Assembly: GCA_020631395.1 (NCBI GenBank)
Contig: JAHDHI010000030.1
Coordinates: 1-52,956, forward strand
From: Bizionia sp.
GTDB lineage: Bacteria; Bacteroidota; Bacteroidia; Flavobacteriales; Flavobacteriaceae
DNA: 52,956 nt
Direction of reading: 5' to 3'
Made by a program: the position numbers and the translations under genes. The notes under the pieces were generated by a model. That model was given only the letters and a program-made list of their open reading frames with translations, had not been told where the DNA came from and did not search any database. Below are positions 27,501-34,985 of this stretch, one piece after another (positions within the stretch are counted from its first letter, which is position 1; every line of letters starts with the position of its first letter).

Positions 27501-28251
27501 TTGGGAGAAGCGAGCAGATGTAGGGAATGGCGATAGTTCATGCTTGGTTATCAACAATGCGGACAATCCTGAAGATTTGGTTGATGAACTTATTTTACAA
27601 CCATTGGATTTCAATTCCCCAGAGTCTATGACATTCGACATAGCATATACGAAATACGACAATGCCGAGGTCGATGGTGTAGAAGAAAGTGAAGATCGAT
27701 TGGAAATATTGATATCCACAGATTGTGGCGTTACTTGGACAAGTGTCTATGACAAGATACATACCGATTTGGCTACGGTTCAGGTATTGGATGACCCAAG
27801 CACGATAGGTGTTAATGAAACCAACGACTGGATTCCAACTGAAGCATCACATTGGAGAGAAGAGACCATTGGGTTGGAGAGTTATGTCAATCAGCCAAAT
27901 GCATTGATTAAATTTAAGAATACTTCTGGATTTGGAACTAGAATTTGGATAGACAACATAAACATAACGGAAAGTACTCTTGGAGTCACAGAGAATGCAG
28001 CCGAAAATAATTTTGTCGTAGCATACCCTGTACCTTTTAAAGATGCATTTACTCTTGATTTGCGTAAAATTGAAGGACAATCCATAACATTGAAATTGTA
28101 TGACATACAAGGAAAACTTTTAGTAGAAGAACAATATGCGGAAAGTCCAGACAGAATATCTTTAGGAAAAGAGTTCAAATCTAGTGGGTGTTATTTTGTT
28201 AAAGTAACAACGCAGGCAACAACCAATACATTGAGAGTCATAAAAATGTAG
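24574..28251 (+). CDS. Secreted M43 (pappalysin-like) metalloprotease with three PKD/anchor-J units and T9SS tail
   Basis: 1,225 residues. Signal peptide MNVKTPFLILISLCFTFSFYG. The catalytic domain (~60-340) has YKIPVVFHILHNG and the zinc site HEFGHYFGLRH (233-243), with Met-turn-like NHMDYN near 285, placing it in family M43. Three tandem units follow, each a PKD domain (for example SWSWTFSGGTPSSST, SWLWTFTGGTPETST) plus a ~190-residue MAM/CUB-like 'choice-of-anchor J' domain that ends ...SGYGTRIWIDN. The last ~85 residues (VAYPVPFKDAFTLDL, LKLYDIQGKLLVEE, GCYFVKVT, TLRVIKM) form a type A T9SS tail. It is an exported, probably surface-attached protease; substrate unknown. It lies between a glycosyltransferase gene and a relic of that gene's 3' end, suggesting a rearrangement. 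Confidence 0.93.
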   Translation: MNVKTPFLILISLCFTFSFYGQETVGCGTKLSVDEEASFRQAMSKMQTQKQFAGNKTSPPAFYKIPVVFHILHNGEPEVIEVSKEDMKCRIDDVMLVVNGDFNGTFPGYDATDPRFDDIKDKMNIEFVLATEDPDGNLMEVPGMDWQADNDLVEYGYDERIYDNMWWGKNGKYYLDISIVHHPNVVGQWNGSGHAFLPIQDVIPHITFNWRYIGRTCGSLSANNPGFEKVMTHEFGHYFGLRHTFQDGCDTTNDGMDDTPPTNGTEGCVRDVLNDCGVFPNLENHMDYNTSCQNMYTKDQVAAMTYWLEDTSEAFYPRSLLWSQQNLEDTGVVASVPVAKLKNDLSAICSGESVTFKDISTGFPDSRIWTFEGGSPSSSTDVSPTVQYDTPGRYKVTLEVTNALGQNTLEKVEYIHVDQRESIAVFEGFEGAFPPHGWDIFNPDQEIAWAKRSDVGHGDNSSMVMNNANNNVLGEEDYIRLPYYDFSSGSNGEMYFDLAYTKFDDNSPDVLKVQVSTDCGATWSDVYSKTHTELETTEVITSLSNDWIPSEDEHWRKEIVDLSAYDGSPNVSIRFFNTSGYGTRIWIDNVNIAIENNIAPVSDFYSAQRTTVCNSLDVTFEDVSTGNPTSWSWTFSGGTPSSSTEQNPPVITYSAQGSYEVTLTTGNANGTNMVTKSNYITIVTPDGTSFTEDFVGTFPPTGWEVFNPDNGLGWEKRIDAGNGDSSCMIMNNADNDTVGEKDEITLQPLDLSVGETNFSFDVAYTKFDNDSPDVLKVLASIDCGVNWTELYSKTHTELETFGPADNPNSWIPTEASHWRTEQILMAEFIGESNVLIKFENTSGYGTRIWIDNINFTLDSQEAPLSNFAMDADRVCSDIPVTFTDLSTGSPTSWLWTFTGGTPETSTDQNPVVVYDTSGTYDVQLVATNAYGMGTTIVRNDFITIGEKATLPLVEDFAGDFPIEGWEVINPDGDAIFWEKRADVGNGDSSCLVINNADNPEDLVDELILQPLDFNSPESMTFDIAYTKYDNAEVDGVEESEDRLEILISTDCGVTWTSVYDKIHTDLATVQVLDDPSTIGVNETNDWIPTEASHWREETIGLESYVNQPNALIKFKNTSGFGTRIWIDNINITESTLGVTENAAENNFVVAYPVPFKDAFTLDLRKIEGQSITLKLYDIQGKLLVEEQYAESPDRISLGKEFKSSGCYFVKVTTQATTNTLRVIKM

Positions 28252-28566
28252 AGATAGTATCACATGTCTTTTAAGAATTCACTGTATGTCATTTAGTTGA
28301 ATTCCGAGAATTTGATGAAACATTCATAACTAAAAAGTTAGATACACAGCAGAATTATTATATGAATGTTACAGATGACCGATAAAAAACAATGATTATA
28401 AACAGATGAAACATAAGGTCTTCCGAACGGGAGGCCTTATTTTTTTGACTTGAGTTTGAATGAAAACATAGAAAACAAGACGTTTCAAATGAAAGCAATG
28501 TTTCTTTCCATTGGATTGATCTTGTAAATTACATGTCGTTTACTATGGGGGAAATAAAAAAGGCAA
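28252..28566. other. Intergenic stretch between convergent genes
   Basis: About 315 bp with no credible gene. It contains the M43 gene terminator (28413-28446). At its right end, roughly 28527-28566, lies the sequence shared with the relic at 24290-24320. Nothing else structured was seen. Confidence 0.6.
28413..28446 (+). terminator. Intrinsic terminator
   Basis: ATAAGGTCTTCC (28413-28424), loop GAAC, GGGAGGCCTTAT (28429-28440) with two G-U-type pairs, then six T. It is a classic rho-independent structure about 160 bp after the M43 protease stop. Confidence 0.75.
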
Positions 28567-29304
28567 TTATTTTATACCTCGCTGCAACAACATCAATTTT
28601 ACATAACGAGAAAATACACCATAGGCATTTATGGTGGCAACGGTAAGACCTGGGATGCCATCCAAAAAACCACGACGTAGGACATAGCTACTGAAAAAGC
28701 GATAAAATGGTTTGAATGCCAAATGAAAATAAGTAGCCTTCTTTCCTTTTTTTAGCAATTGTTCTGCTTGAAACCAAGCATAACTGTCCTTTTTACTTAT
28801 GTAATGCATTAGGCCTTTGTAGGTATAGTGGAGTACGGGGCTTTTTAACTTTCCTATGCTACCGTCTACGATCAATTTTTCGTGCACACTTCCTTCAAAT
28901 CGACATTTTTCCCTAATTACCAATCTGGTGACATCGTCACTATGATGGTATAGAAAGCGGTTCATGTAAAAATGAGGAAAATTGAGCTTGTAGCCACTGT
29001 GCTTTACAGAATCCATTGCTTTCAGGATTTCTTTTTTCAATGCATGGGGAATTCTTTCGTCTCCATCTACGAACAAGACCCATTCTCCCGTGGCATATTG
29101 CAAGGCGTGATTTTTCTGATTTGAAAAATTGTCGAATTTGCGAGAAAGAACCTTACAACCAAAGGCTTCTGCTATTTCTACGGTATTGTCTGTGCTCAAG
29201 GAATCGATAACGATGATTTCGTCAGCAAACTTGACAGAATATAGCGCGTCTCCAAGATATGGAGCTTCGTTGTATGTCGGTATGATTACGGAGAGTCTTG
29301 TCAT
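28567..29304 (-). CDS. Glycosyltransferase family 2 (LOS core, KdtX/WaaE-like)
   Basis: 245 residues. LSVIIPTYNEAPYLGDALYS, DEIIVIDSLSTDNT, and WVLFVDGDERIP with the DXD motif as DGDE are intact. The C-terminal region (LAFKPFYRFFSSYVLR, DGIPGLTVATINAYGVFSRY) matches the membrane-associated tail of the paralogue at 22025. It probably adds a hexose to the LOS core or a lipid-linked glycan. It is divergent from a pseudo-glycosyltransferase/glycosyltransferase pair, with a candidate promoter in the gap. A decayed copy of its 3' end lies on the other side of the M43 protease gene. Confidence 0.92.
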   Translation of the reverse strand: MTRLSVIIPTYNEAPYLGDALYSVKFADEIIVIDSLSTDNTVEIAEAFGCKVLSRKFDNFSNQKNHALQYATGEWVLFVDGDERIPHALKKEILKAMDSVKHSGYKLNFPHFYMNRFLYHHSDDVTRLVIREKCRFEGSVHEKLIVDGSIGKLKSPVLHYTYKGLMHYISKKDSYAWFQAEQLLKKGKKATYFHLAFKPFYRFFSSYVLRRGFLDGIPGLTVATINAYGVFSRYVKLMLLQRGIK

Positions 29305-29318
29305 AATAATTGCAGCGA

Positions 29319-29345
29319 CAAACTTACTAAAAAACTTTATATTTG
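29319..29345. promoter_or_regulatory. Divergent pair of -7 elements
   Basis: On the minus strand TAAGTTTG (29326 down to 29319) lies 14 bp before the GT2 ATG at 29304. On the plus strand TATATTTG (29338-29345) lies 8 bp before the ATG at 29354. Both match TAnnTTTG, implying short or absent leaders. Confidence 0.45.
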
Positions 29346-29353
29346 CTTACTGT

Positions 29354-29959
29354 ATGACAAAAATAGACACAACAACAATCCTTTCTGGCATAAATGGTTT
29401 TGAGCACTTGGAAACCGTACTACAAGGATATAACAACCAAACATATCGCTTGTTTGAAATTGTGATCGTCACAGATCGTTTTTCCGAAGACTTGAAACAA
29501 ATGGTAGAAAGAGTGGGAAAAGAAGTATTTTACGACATGCATTTGGCTACAAGTGAAAACGTATTGAAGCACTGCCATACAAACTATCTCATCTTTTCCA
29601 ATGCCAATGTGTTACCACGCAAGGACTTTGTGGAGCAGCACGTAAAATCAAGAGAAGAAGGTTACTTCTTAAAAGGAAGATCCGTGTTGTTTGAGAAACC
29701 AGAAAAAGTGACTGTCAATGCCATATACGACAATCTCTGTTTCAATGTCAATTGGCTGAGAGAAAACGGGTTTGACCTAAGAGCTAAAAAAGACCCGACC
29801 ATTTGCAATGCCTCAGCTTGGAAAAACGACGTGGAAAAGTTGGAAACAATGGCTATGAATGCTTCTAGGGATAAATTGGAATTGCACTTGAAAAGCCTTT
29901 CATTGAAAGGAAAAACACTACAAAATAAATTTATATGTGTACATTTGCAAAGCAAATAA
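29354..29959 (+). CDS. Glycosyltransferase-2-like protein lacking catalytic motifs
   Basis: 201 residues from ATG 29354; an upstream in-frame open stretch overlaps the divergent gene and is not used. The fold clearly follows GT-A: TTILSGINGFEHLETVLQGY, FEIVIVTDRFSEDL and YLIFSNANVLPRKDF, then GYFLKGRSVLFEKPE and CNASAWKND. It is a shortened relative of the next gene. At the positions where that protein has ADDGS and TDGDCIARPDF, this one has TDRFS and SNANVLPRKDF, so the DXD metal motif is lost. The downstream GPDRELG base region is also absent. No stop or frameshift is present, so it appears maintained. It is co-directional with, and 13 bp from, the intact enzyme. Possible roles: a non-catalytic partner subunit, or a gene in early decay. 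Confidence 0.8.
   Translation: MTKIDTTTILSGINGFEHLETVLQGYNNQTYRLFEIVIVTDRFSEDLKQMVERVGKEVFYDMHLATSENVLKHCHTNYLIFSNANVLPRKDFVEQHVKSREEGYFLKGRSVLFEKPEKVTVNAIYDNLCFNVNWLRENGFDLRAKKDPTICNASAWKNDVEKLETMAMNASRDKLELHLKSLSLKGKTLQNKFICVHLQSK
29940..29947 (+). promoter_or_regulatory. Candidate -7 element TACATTTG inside the upstream gene's end
   Basis: TACATTTG lies 25 bp before ATG 29973 and overlaps the last codons of the preceding gene. It could allow separate transcription of the intact glycosyltransferase. No clear -33. Confidence 0.25.
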
Positions 29960-29972
29960 AAACGATATCCAT

Positions 29973-30800
29973 ATGAACGATTTACCTATTTCTGTAATTG
30001 TCAGTACATACAATTCCGAAGACTATTTAAGTAAGGTGTTGGAGAGTTACAAGAATCAAGATTATGGCAATTTTGAAGTCATAGTTGCAGATGATGGCTC
30101 TGGAGCATCCACCAAAGCGCTTATAGAGAAGTTCATGGAGGACTATCCTGTGACATTGCGTCATATTTGGCACGAAGACAAAGGGTATCGTAGACAAGAG
30201 TTGTTGAACAAGTGTATCGTGCAAACCGAATACGACTATATCTTGATGACGGATGGCGATTGCATCGCACGACCAGACTTCGTATCTACACACGCTAAAT
30301 ATGCAGAAAAAGGATTCTTTCTCTCTGGAGGATATTGCAAGTTGGATAAGCCGACAAGCGATGCCATTACATTGAAAGACATAGGCAATGGAAATTGCTT
30401 TAAACCGAAATGGCTTAAAAAAATGGGAGTATTGGGTAAGAAGCAACAATTGAAATTGAGTGTGGGAGACAAGCTAGCCAATTTTTTGGATGTGGTAACA
30501 CCAACAGGAGCTACTTTCAACAACTGTAATTCCAGTGCTTGGAAAGAGGATCTATTGGCTATAAATGGTTATGATGAGCGTATGCAATACGGTGGGCCAG
30601 ATAGAGAACTTGGAGAGCGTCTGGTAAACTTGGGGATCAAGACCAAACAGATTCGCTATAAGGCAATATGTTTGCACCTGGATCACCCCAGAGGGTATAA
30701 AACCAAGGAATCCTTGGATAGAAACTTGGAGATAAGACGCAATACCAAGTACAAAAAGGTAATAAAAACGCCTTATGGCATAGAGAAACTAGACCAGTAA
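29973..30800 (+). CDS. Glycosyltransferase family 2
   Basis: 275 residues from ATG 29973; an in-frame start 12 codons upstream would overlap the preceding gene. ISVIVSTYNSEDYLSKVLES, FEVIVADDGSGAST, LMTDGDCIARPDF (DXD = DGD) and YGGPDRELGERLVNLG (catalytic-base region) are intact, with NSSAWKEDLLAINGYDE just before. This is the chondroitin-polymerase/galactosyltransferase-like GT2 branch common in Bacteroidota LOS clusters. It follows its catalytically degenerate relative by 13 bp and converges with the heptosyltransferase-like GT9 gene. Confidence 0.92.
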   Translation: MNDLPISVIVSTYNSEDYLSKVLESYKNQDYGNFEVIVADDGSGASTKALIEKFMEDYPVTLRHIWHEDKGYRRQELLNKCIVQTEYDYILMTDGDCIARPDFVSTHAKYAEKGFFLSGGYCKLDKPTSDAITLKDIGNGNCFKPKWLKKMGVLGKKQQLKLSVGDKLANFLDVVTPTGATFNNCNSSAWKEDLLAINGYDERMQYGGPDRELGERLVNLGIKTKQIRYKAICLHLDHPRGYKTKESLDRNLEIRRNTKYKKVIKTPYGIEKLDQ

Positions 30801-30853
30801 TGGATTGTATATTGTAGTTTCTGTACACTAAAATCTTTTCTTGTGTAGGTAAA

Positions 30854-31918
30854 CTATTTCAAATGATGTTCTAAAAAAACATCCAGCTTGGGTAAAATCA
30901 AATCTGGAGTCAATTGCTTGTACATGAACGAAGGATCTTCTTCAATTTTACGACGTTCGTCTCTGTCCGTAGAAAACAAGTCGGGTTTTTCTTCCAACAA
31001 ATGAATGGAAGTATGCATCTTCCCATCTTCAAAACTAGCCCAATGCTCTTTAAGGACATAAGGGGAGAAAACAGTGAATGTAGGTTTGTTCAATGCTTTC
31101 GAAATATGGATGGTTCCGCCTTCGTTTCCAACCAACAAAGTACATTTGTTCATCAATGTTATGAAGCCACGAATGCTGTCTTCGTAAATGTCCAAGACGA
31201 TGTTTTCCTTGTTGTCGCATTGTTCGTAGATGTCTAGGGCATCTTTTTTCTGATGAGGTGCGTAATTGAAGAGAATGTTTACATCGTAGGTTTTTGTGAT
31301 ATGATTTACGATCTCGACAATATATTCATAAGGCATCGATTTTTGAGGAGTACTCCCTAGAATGCCCAGCATTACAAAAGGTTTGTCATAGTGTTCCAAT
31401 TTATCATATTGCTGTTCTTTTGCCGTTAGGGTTATTTTGGGCTCGTAGTCGATCTTCACCTTTGAGCAATCGAAAACGGAAGAAATCATATTGATGCGAT
31501 CTTCTATGGCCTTTCCGCAGTTTTTTGTTTTATGATCCAAAAAAGGAATGTTGTGGGTGTAAAAGGGCAATGGAGGGTTCTTGTCTCTTTTTTTGAAACC
31601 AATGCGCATAGGTGCTTTTGAAAACAAACAGATCAAACGACTTTGAAGCTTGGCGTAAGGATCAAAGATGATGTCGTATTTTCTTTTCTTTATGGTAGCG
31701 ATCAAAGCTGTGAGGTTTCCAAATTTTTTGAGTTCTGCATCGTTGATGACAAGAATGTTGTCTATGTTTGGATTGTTTTCTATAACTCCAGTAGTATAGT
31801 CATAAACCAAATAATCGATAAGACTATCTGGATATATTGCTTTCATGTTTTGGGCAATAACAGAAGCAATCAGTACATCTCCAATGCGTTTATTTTGTAT
31901 TACTAAAATTTTCTTCAT
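30854..31918 (-). CDS. Glycosyltransferase family 9 (heptosyltransferase-like)
   Basis: 354 residues from ATG 31918 (MKKILVIQNKRIGDVLIASV); a further in-frame start seven codons upstream is less likely. The N-terminal RIGDVLIAS and the C-terminal block LLVGNEGGTIHISKALNKPTFTVFSP are the GT9 hallmarks (GNDSG/..H.A.aLgkP..). LGILGSTPQKSMPYEYI supplies the donor-loop region. GT9 enzymes add ADP-heptose or related sugars to lipid A-core. Flavobacterial members are often assigned only as 'GT9'. With the InaA-type kinase divergently encoded next door it points to LOS inner core synthesis. Confidence 0.9.
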   Translation of the reverse strand: MKKILVIQNKRIGDVLIASVIAQNMKAIYPDSLIDYLVYDYTTGVIENNPNIDNILVINDAELKKFGNLTALIATIKKRKYDIIFDPYAKLQSRLICLFSKAPMRIGFKKRDKNPPLPFYTHNIPFLDHKTKNCGKAIEDRINMISSVFDCSKVKIDYEPKITLTAKEQQYDKLEHYDKPFVMLGILGSTPQKSMPYEYIVEIVNHITKTYDVNILFNYAPHQKKDALDIYEQCDNKENIVLDIYEDSIRGFITLMNKCTLLVGNEGGTIHISKALNKPTFTVFSPYVLKEHWASFEDGKMHTSIHLLEEKPDLFSTDRDERRKIEEDPSFMYKQLTPDLILPKLDVFLEHHLK

Positions 31919-32014
31919 ATCTATTCCCTTGGAAATCAAGGAATCTAAGTTGGTTTGTTCGCAGGTGGTTGCAAAATATTGTTTTTTCGGCTTTTATTAA
32001 AATTTAGTTTCATA

Positions 32015-32022
32015 TATCTTTG
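32015..32022 (+). promoter_or_regulatory. Candidate -7 element TATCTTTG
   Basis: TATCTTTG matches TAnnTTTG and ends 18 bp before the ATG at 32041. It supports that start over the TTG at 32020, which lies within the element. Confidence 0.4.
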
Positions 32023-32040
32023 ATAAATAACCACATTAAT

Positions 32041-32799
32041 ATGAACCTTGTACACATCCATCCAGAATTTAAGCATTTAGAAGCCGAATTGTTAGAATGC
32101 ATTGCTCATTTTGACGAAGCGGGAACGTACGTAACCAAAGGAGAGCGTAACACCATTAAAAGCTTTACAATCGACAAGGAGATTGTAAATGTAAAATCCT
32201 TCAAGACTCCAAAGGCATTCAATAGTTTCATTTACAAGAATGTCAGGAAATCCAAAGCAAGACGTTCCTTCGAGTATGCGAAAAGATTGACCGAAGCAGG
32301 CATTTTAACACCTTTTCCAATTGCGTATGTGGAAAACACATCGGCAATGGGATTGACGACGAGCTACTTTGTAAGCAAACACATTGACTATGACCTCGAT
32401 TTCAGAGTTCTAATACACAATCCCTTGTATGAGGACCGTGATGAAATATTGAGACAGTTCACCCAGTTTACATACAAGTTGCATGAAAACAGCGTGAACT
32501 TTTTGGATCATTCCCCTGGCAATACATTAATAGTAAAAAATGAAGGAGGTTACGACTTTTACCTCATAGATTTAAACCGAATGCGCTTTGAATCTATGGA
32601 TCTATCAAAAAGAATGGAAAATTTAAAGCGCTTGTGGCTATCCAAAAAAATGATAAGGATAGTGGCTCAGGAATATGCTAGAATAAGCAACGAGTCTTTT
32701 GAGACCGTTTATGATTTGTTGTTAGAGTCATCCAGAGGCTTCAAACTAAGGGTAAATAGGAAGAAGCGTTTCAAACGAAAATATTTGAATAAGAAATAG
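32041..32799 (+). CDS. Lipopolysaccharide kinase InaA/KdkA-like family protein
   Basis: 252 residues from ATG 32041. Kinase-fold landmarks: lysine-containing VNVKSFKTPKAFNSFIY (~50-66), the catalytic loop FLDHSPGNTLIV (~158, H-x-x-x-x-N) and the metal-binding YLIDLNRMRF (~178). The family phosphorylates inner-core sugars such as Kdo or heptose in LPS. The basic C-terminal tail (RVNRKKRFKRKYLNKK) may bind the membrane. Placement beside GT9 and GT2 genes supports a LOS-core role. There is no signal peptide, consistent with action on the cytoplasmic side. Some annotation pipelines list it only as a hypothetical kinase. Confidence 0.85.
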   Translation: MNLVHIHPEFKHLEAELLECIAHFDEAGTYVTKGERNTIKSFTIDKEIVNVKSFKTPKAFNSFIYKNVRKSKARRSFEYAKRLTEAGILTPFPIAYVENTSAMGLTTSYFVSKHIDYDLDFRVLIHNPLYEDRDEILRQFTQFTYKLHENSVNFLDHSPGNTLIVKNEGGYDFYLIDLNRMRFESMDLSKRMENLKRLWLSKKMIRIVAQEYARISNESFETVYDLLLESSRGFKLRVNRKKRFKRKYLNKK

Positions 32800-32819
32800 A
32801 TTTTAAACAGTTTTTCCAG

Positions 32820-32859
32820 TCTTGGTTTTTATTTTTTCAAAAAATAGAAGAAACCAAGA
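32820..32859. terminator. Bidirectional hairpin between convergent genes
   Basis: TCTTGGTTT (32820-32828) pairs with AAACCAAGA (32851-32859), and inside it ATTTTTT (32831-32837) can pair with AAAAAAT (32839-32845). It sits between the kinase and dapD ends. Confidence 0.65.
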
Positions 32860-32879
32860 GTGGAGAACTGAAAACTTTT

Positions 32880-33695
32880 CTATACCGCTACATTATGTTC
32901 ACGCAAGGCATCATTCAATGAGGTCTTCTTGTTGGTACTCTCCTTACGCTTGCCAATAATTAAAGCACAAGGCACATTGTAATCTCCAGCAGGGAAGGAT
33001 TTTGTATAACTACCGGGTATAACTACGGAACGTGCAGGAACACGGCCTTTCATCTCTACCGGTTCGTCTCCCGTGACATCGATTATTTTAGTGGAAGCAG
33101 TCAAAACTACATTGGCTCCCAAGACAGCTTCTGTTTCCACGTGTACACCTTCTACGACGATACAACGGGAACCAATAAAGGCATTGTCTTCTATAATAAC
33201 AGGAGCAGCTTGCAAAGGCTCCAATACACCACCAATGCCAACACCACCGGACAAGTGTACGTTCTTCCCGATTTGAGCACAACTACCAACGGTTGCCCAA
33301 GTGTCTACCATGGTACCTTCGGCCACATATGCTCCGATGTTTACATAGCTGGGCATCAATATCGTACCTGCCGAAATATATGCTCCGTGGCGAGCAACTG
33401 CATGTGGTACCACACGAATGCCTTTTTCCGCATAACCTCTTTTCAAAGGAATCTTGTCGTGGAATTCGAAGATGCCAACCTCGATGGTCTCCATTTTCTG
33501 AATCGGAAAATACAGTACCACTGCCTTTTTTACCCATTCGTTTACTTGCCATCCAGATGTTGTAGGTTCTGCTACGCGAAGAGATCCTTCGTCTAGCAAA
33601 CTCACTACTTTTCTAATGGCAGTAGTTGTTGTTTCATCATTTAATAAAGCTCTGTCATTCCAGGCGTTCTCAATAGTTTGTTGTAATTCTTTCAT
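32880..33695 (-). CDS. dapD: 2,3,4,5-tetrahydropyridine-2,6-dicarboxylate N-succinyltransferase
   Basis: 271 residues from ATG 33695 (MKELQQTIENAWNDRALL), the usual family start and length; an in-frame ATG six codons earlier is an alternative. The left-handed beta-helix hexapeptide region is clear: VRVVPHAVARHGAYIS, GTILMPSYVNIGAYVA, GTMVDTWATVGSCAQIGKNV, HLSGGVGIGGVLEP. It succinylates tetrahydrodipicolinate on the way to meso-diaminopimelate and lysine, using succinyl-CoA. It stands alone, divergent from ruvX; the ~200-bp gap holds an AT-rich promoter region. Confidence 0.96.
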   Translation of the reverse strand: MKELQQTIENAWNDRALLNDETTTTAIRKVVSLLDEGSLRVAEPTTSGWQVNEWVKKAVVLYFPIQKMETIEVGIFEFHDKIPLKRGYAEKGIRVVPHAVARHGAYISAGTILMPSYVNIGAYVAEGTMVDTWATVGSCAQIGKNVHLSGGVGIGGVLEPLQAAPVIIEDNAFIGSRCIVVEGVHVETEAVLGANVVLTASTKIIDVTGDEPVEMKGRVPARSVVIPGSYTKSFPAGDYNVPCALIIGKRKESTNKKTSLNDALREHNVAV

Positions 33696-33892
33696 TGAAA
33701 AAGATGTTTTCATTCCCTACAAAAGGAGGGTTTTTTGTTTATTATGTTAATATTTTGAGCAAGCCTTAAACGTCAGGTTTTCGCAACTTACTATTTGTTT
33801 AAAGGGATACAAACAAATTGCTTGATTCTTTACGCAAATATAGTTTCAATTTATAATTTGGCATAATATTTATGTATCTACTAATTAAACCT

Positions 33893-33900
33893 TAAATTTG
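33893..33900 (+). promoter_or_regulatory. Candidate -7 element TAAATTTG
   Basis: TAAATTTG matches TAnnTTTG and lies 16 bp before the ruvX ATG. It is the probable promoter of the ruvX-def-DUF5606 run; the -33 box is unclear. Confidence 0.45.
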
Positions 33901-33916
33901 CAAAAAAATAATAATA

Positions 33917-34327
33917 ATGGCTCAAATTCTAGCAATGGATTATGGTAAGGTCAGAACGGGATTGGCTGTAACAGACGATATGCAAATTATTGCCTCTGGA
34001 TTGACCACCGTGCCAACAAAAGAGCTGATAGATTTTTTAAAAGACTATACTAACAAAGAGCAAGTGGAGTTGTTTTTGGTTGGAGAACCCAAGCAAATGA
34101 ATAACGAAGTTAGTGAAAGTGAAGTATTGATAGCTCCATTTATTAGTCAATTGCGTACTTTTTTTCCAAATATTCCAGTAAAACGAGTCGATGAACGTTT
34201 TACTTCAAAGATGGCAGTACAAACTATGATTGATGGTGGTTTGAAGAAAAAGCAAAGACAAAACAAAGCATTGATAGATGAGATCAGTGCTACTATAATT
34301 TTACAAAGTTACCTGTATAATACATAA
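33917..34327 (+). CDS. ruvX: Holliday junction resolvase-like YqgF/RuvX
   Basis: 136 residues, normal for the family. AMDYGKVRTGLAVTDD near the start carries the first catalytic Asp of the RNase H-like fold; FLVGEPKQMNNE, VKRVDERFTSKMA (second acidic region, near residue 95) and LIDEISATIILQSYL near the end match YqgF. These proteins process 16S rRNA ends and/or resolve branched DNA. It is the first gene of a tight run, with def 11 bp downstream. Confidence 0.94.
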   Translation: MAQILAMDYGKVRTGLAVTDDMQIIASGLTTVPTKELIDFLKDYTNKEQVELFLVGEPKQMNNEVSESEVLIAPFISQLRTFFPNIPVKRVDERFTSKMAVQTMIDGGLKKKQRQNKALIDEISATIILQSYLYNT

Positions 34328-34338
34328 ATTAGAATTTG

Positions 34339-34929
34339 ATGATATTACCAATTGTCGCTTACGGCGACCCTGTTTTAAAACAAAAGGCGAAAGAAATAAC
34401 AAAAGATTATCCTAATTTGAAGGATTTGATTGCCAATATGCATGAAACAATGTACAAGGCCTTTGGTTTGGGTATAGCGGCTCCACAAATAGGATTGGCA
34501 ATACGTATGTTCATAGTAGATACTTCTCCTTTTGCAGAAGATGAAGCTTTGGGGGATGAAGAAAGAGCTTTTTTGGAAACATTCAAACACGTTTTCATCA
34601 ATCCTACTATTTTGGAAGAAAGTGGCGATGAGTGGGCTTTCAACGAAGGATGCTTGAGTATTCCGGATGTAAGGGAGGATGTATTCAGAAAGCCGAAGAT
34701 CAAAATAGAATTCTACGATGTAGATTTCAAAAAGCATACTATGGAGTTGGATGGTTTGGCCGCAAGAGTGGTACAGCATGAATACGACCACATAGAAGGA
34801 GTATTGTTTACGGATAAGTTGTCTGCATTGAAAAAAAGATTGATAAAAAGTAAATTGGCAAACATTTCCAAGGGAAAAGTGAGCATAGACTATAGAATGC
34901 GTTTTCCAAATCAAAAAAAGAAACGATAA
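34339..34929 (+). CDS. def: Peptide deformylase
   Basis: 196 residues from ATG 34339 (a TTG directly precedes it). All three signature motifs are intact: GLGIAAPQIG (~50), EGCLSIPDV (~109, metal-binding Cys) and VVQHEYDHIEG (~148, two His and the catalytic Glu). It removes the formyl group from nascent N-terminal Met in the cytoplasm. LAIRMFIVDTSPFAEDEALG between motifs 1 and 2 is the variable insert. It follows ruvX by 11 bp and is followed after 56 bp by the DUF5606 gene, a common flavobacterial order. Confidence 0.96.
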   Translation: MILPIVAYGDPVLKQKAKEITKDYPNLKDLIANMHETMYKAFGLGIAAPQIGLAIRMFIVDTSPFAEDEALGDEERAFLETFKHVFINPTILEESGDEWAFNEGCLSIPDVREDVFRKPKIKIEFYDVDFKKHTMELDGLAARVVQHEYDHIEGVLFTDKLSALKKRLIKSKLANISKGKVSIDYRMRFPNQKKKR

Positions 34930-34985
34930 AATTTGTTTAAAAGGAGCGAACACTAGATATTTGCCATCCTTAAAAAAGAATAAAC

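Noticed and set aside
28280-28295. The 16-mer CACTGTATGTCATTTA also occurs at 43382-43397 inside the aminotransferase 3' end.
   Set aside because: A single shared 16-mer in 53 kb of AT-rich sequence is expected by chance; the flanks do not match.
29129-29353. In-frame upstream extension of the pseudo-glycosyltransferase gene.
   Set aside because: It overlaps the coding strand of the divergent GT2 gene and lacks glycosyltransferase similarity; the ATG at 29354 has a -7 element before it.
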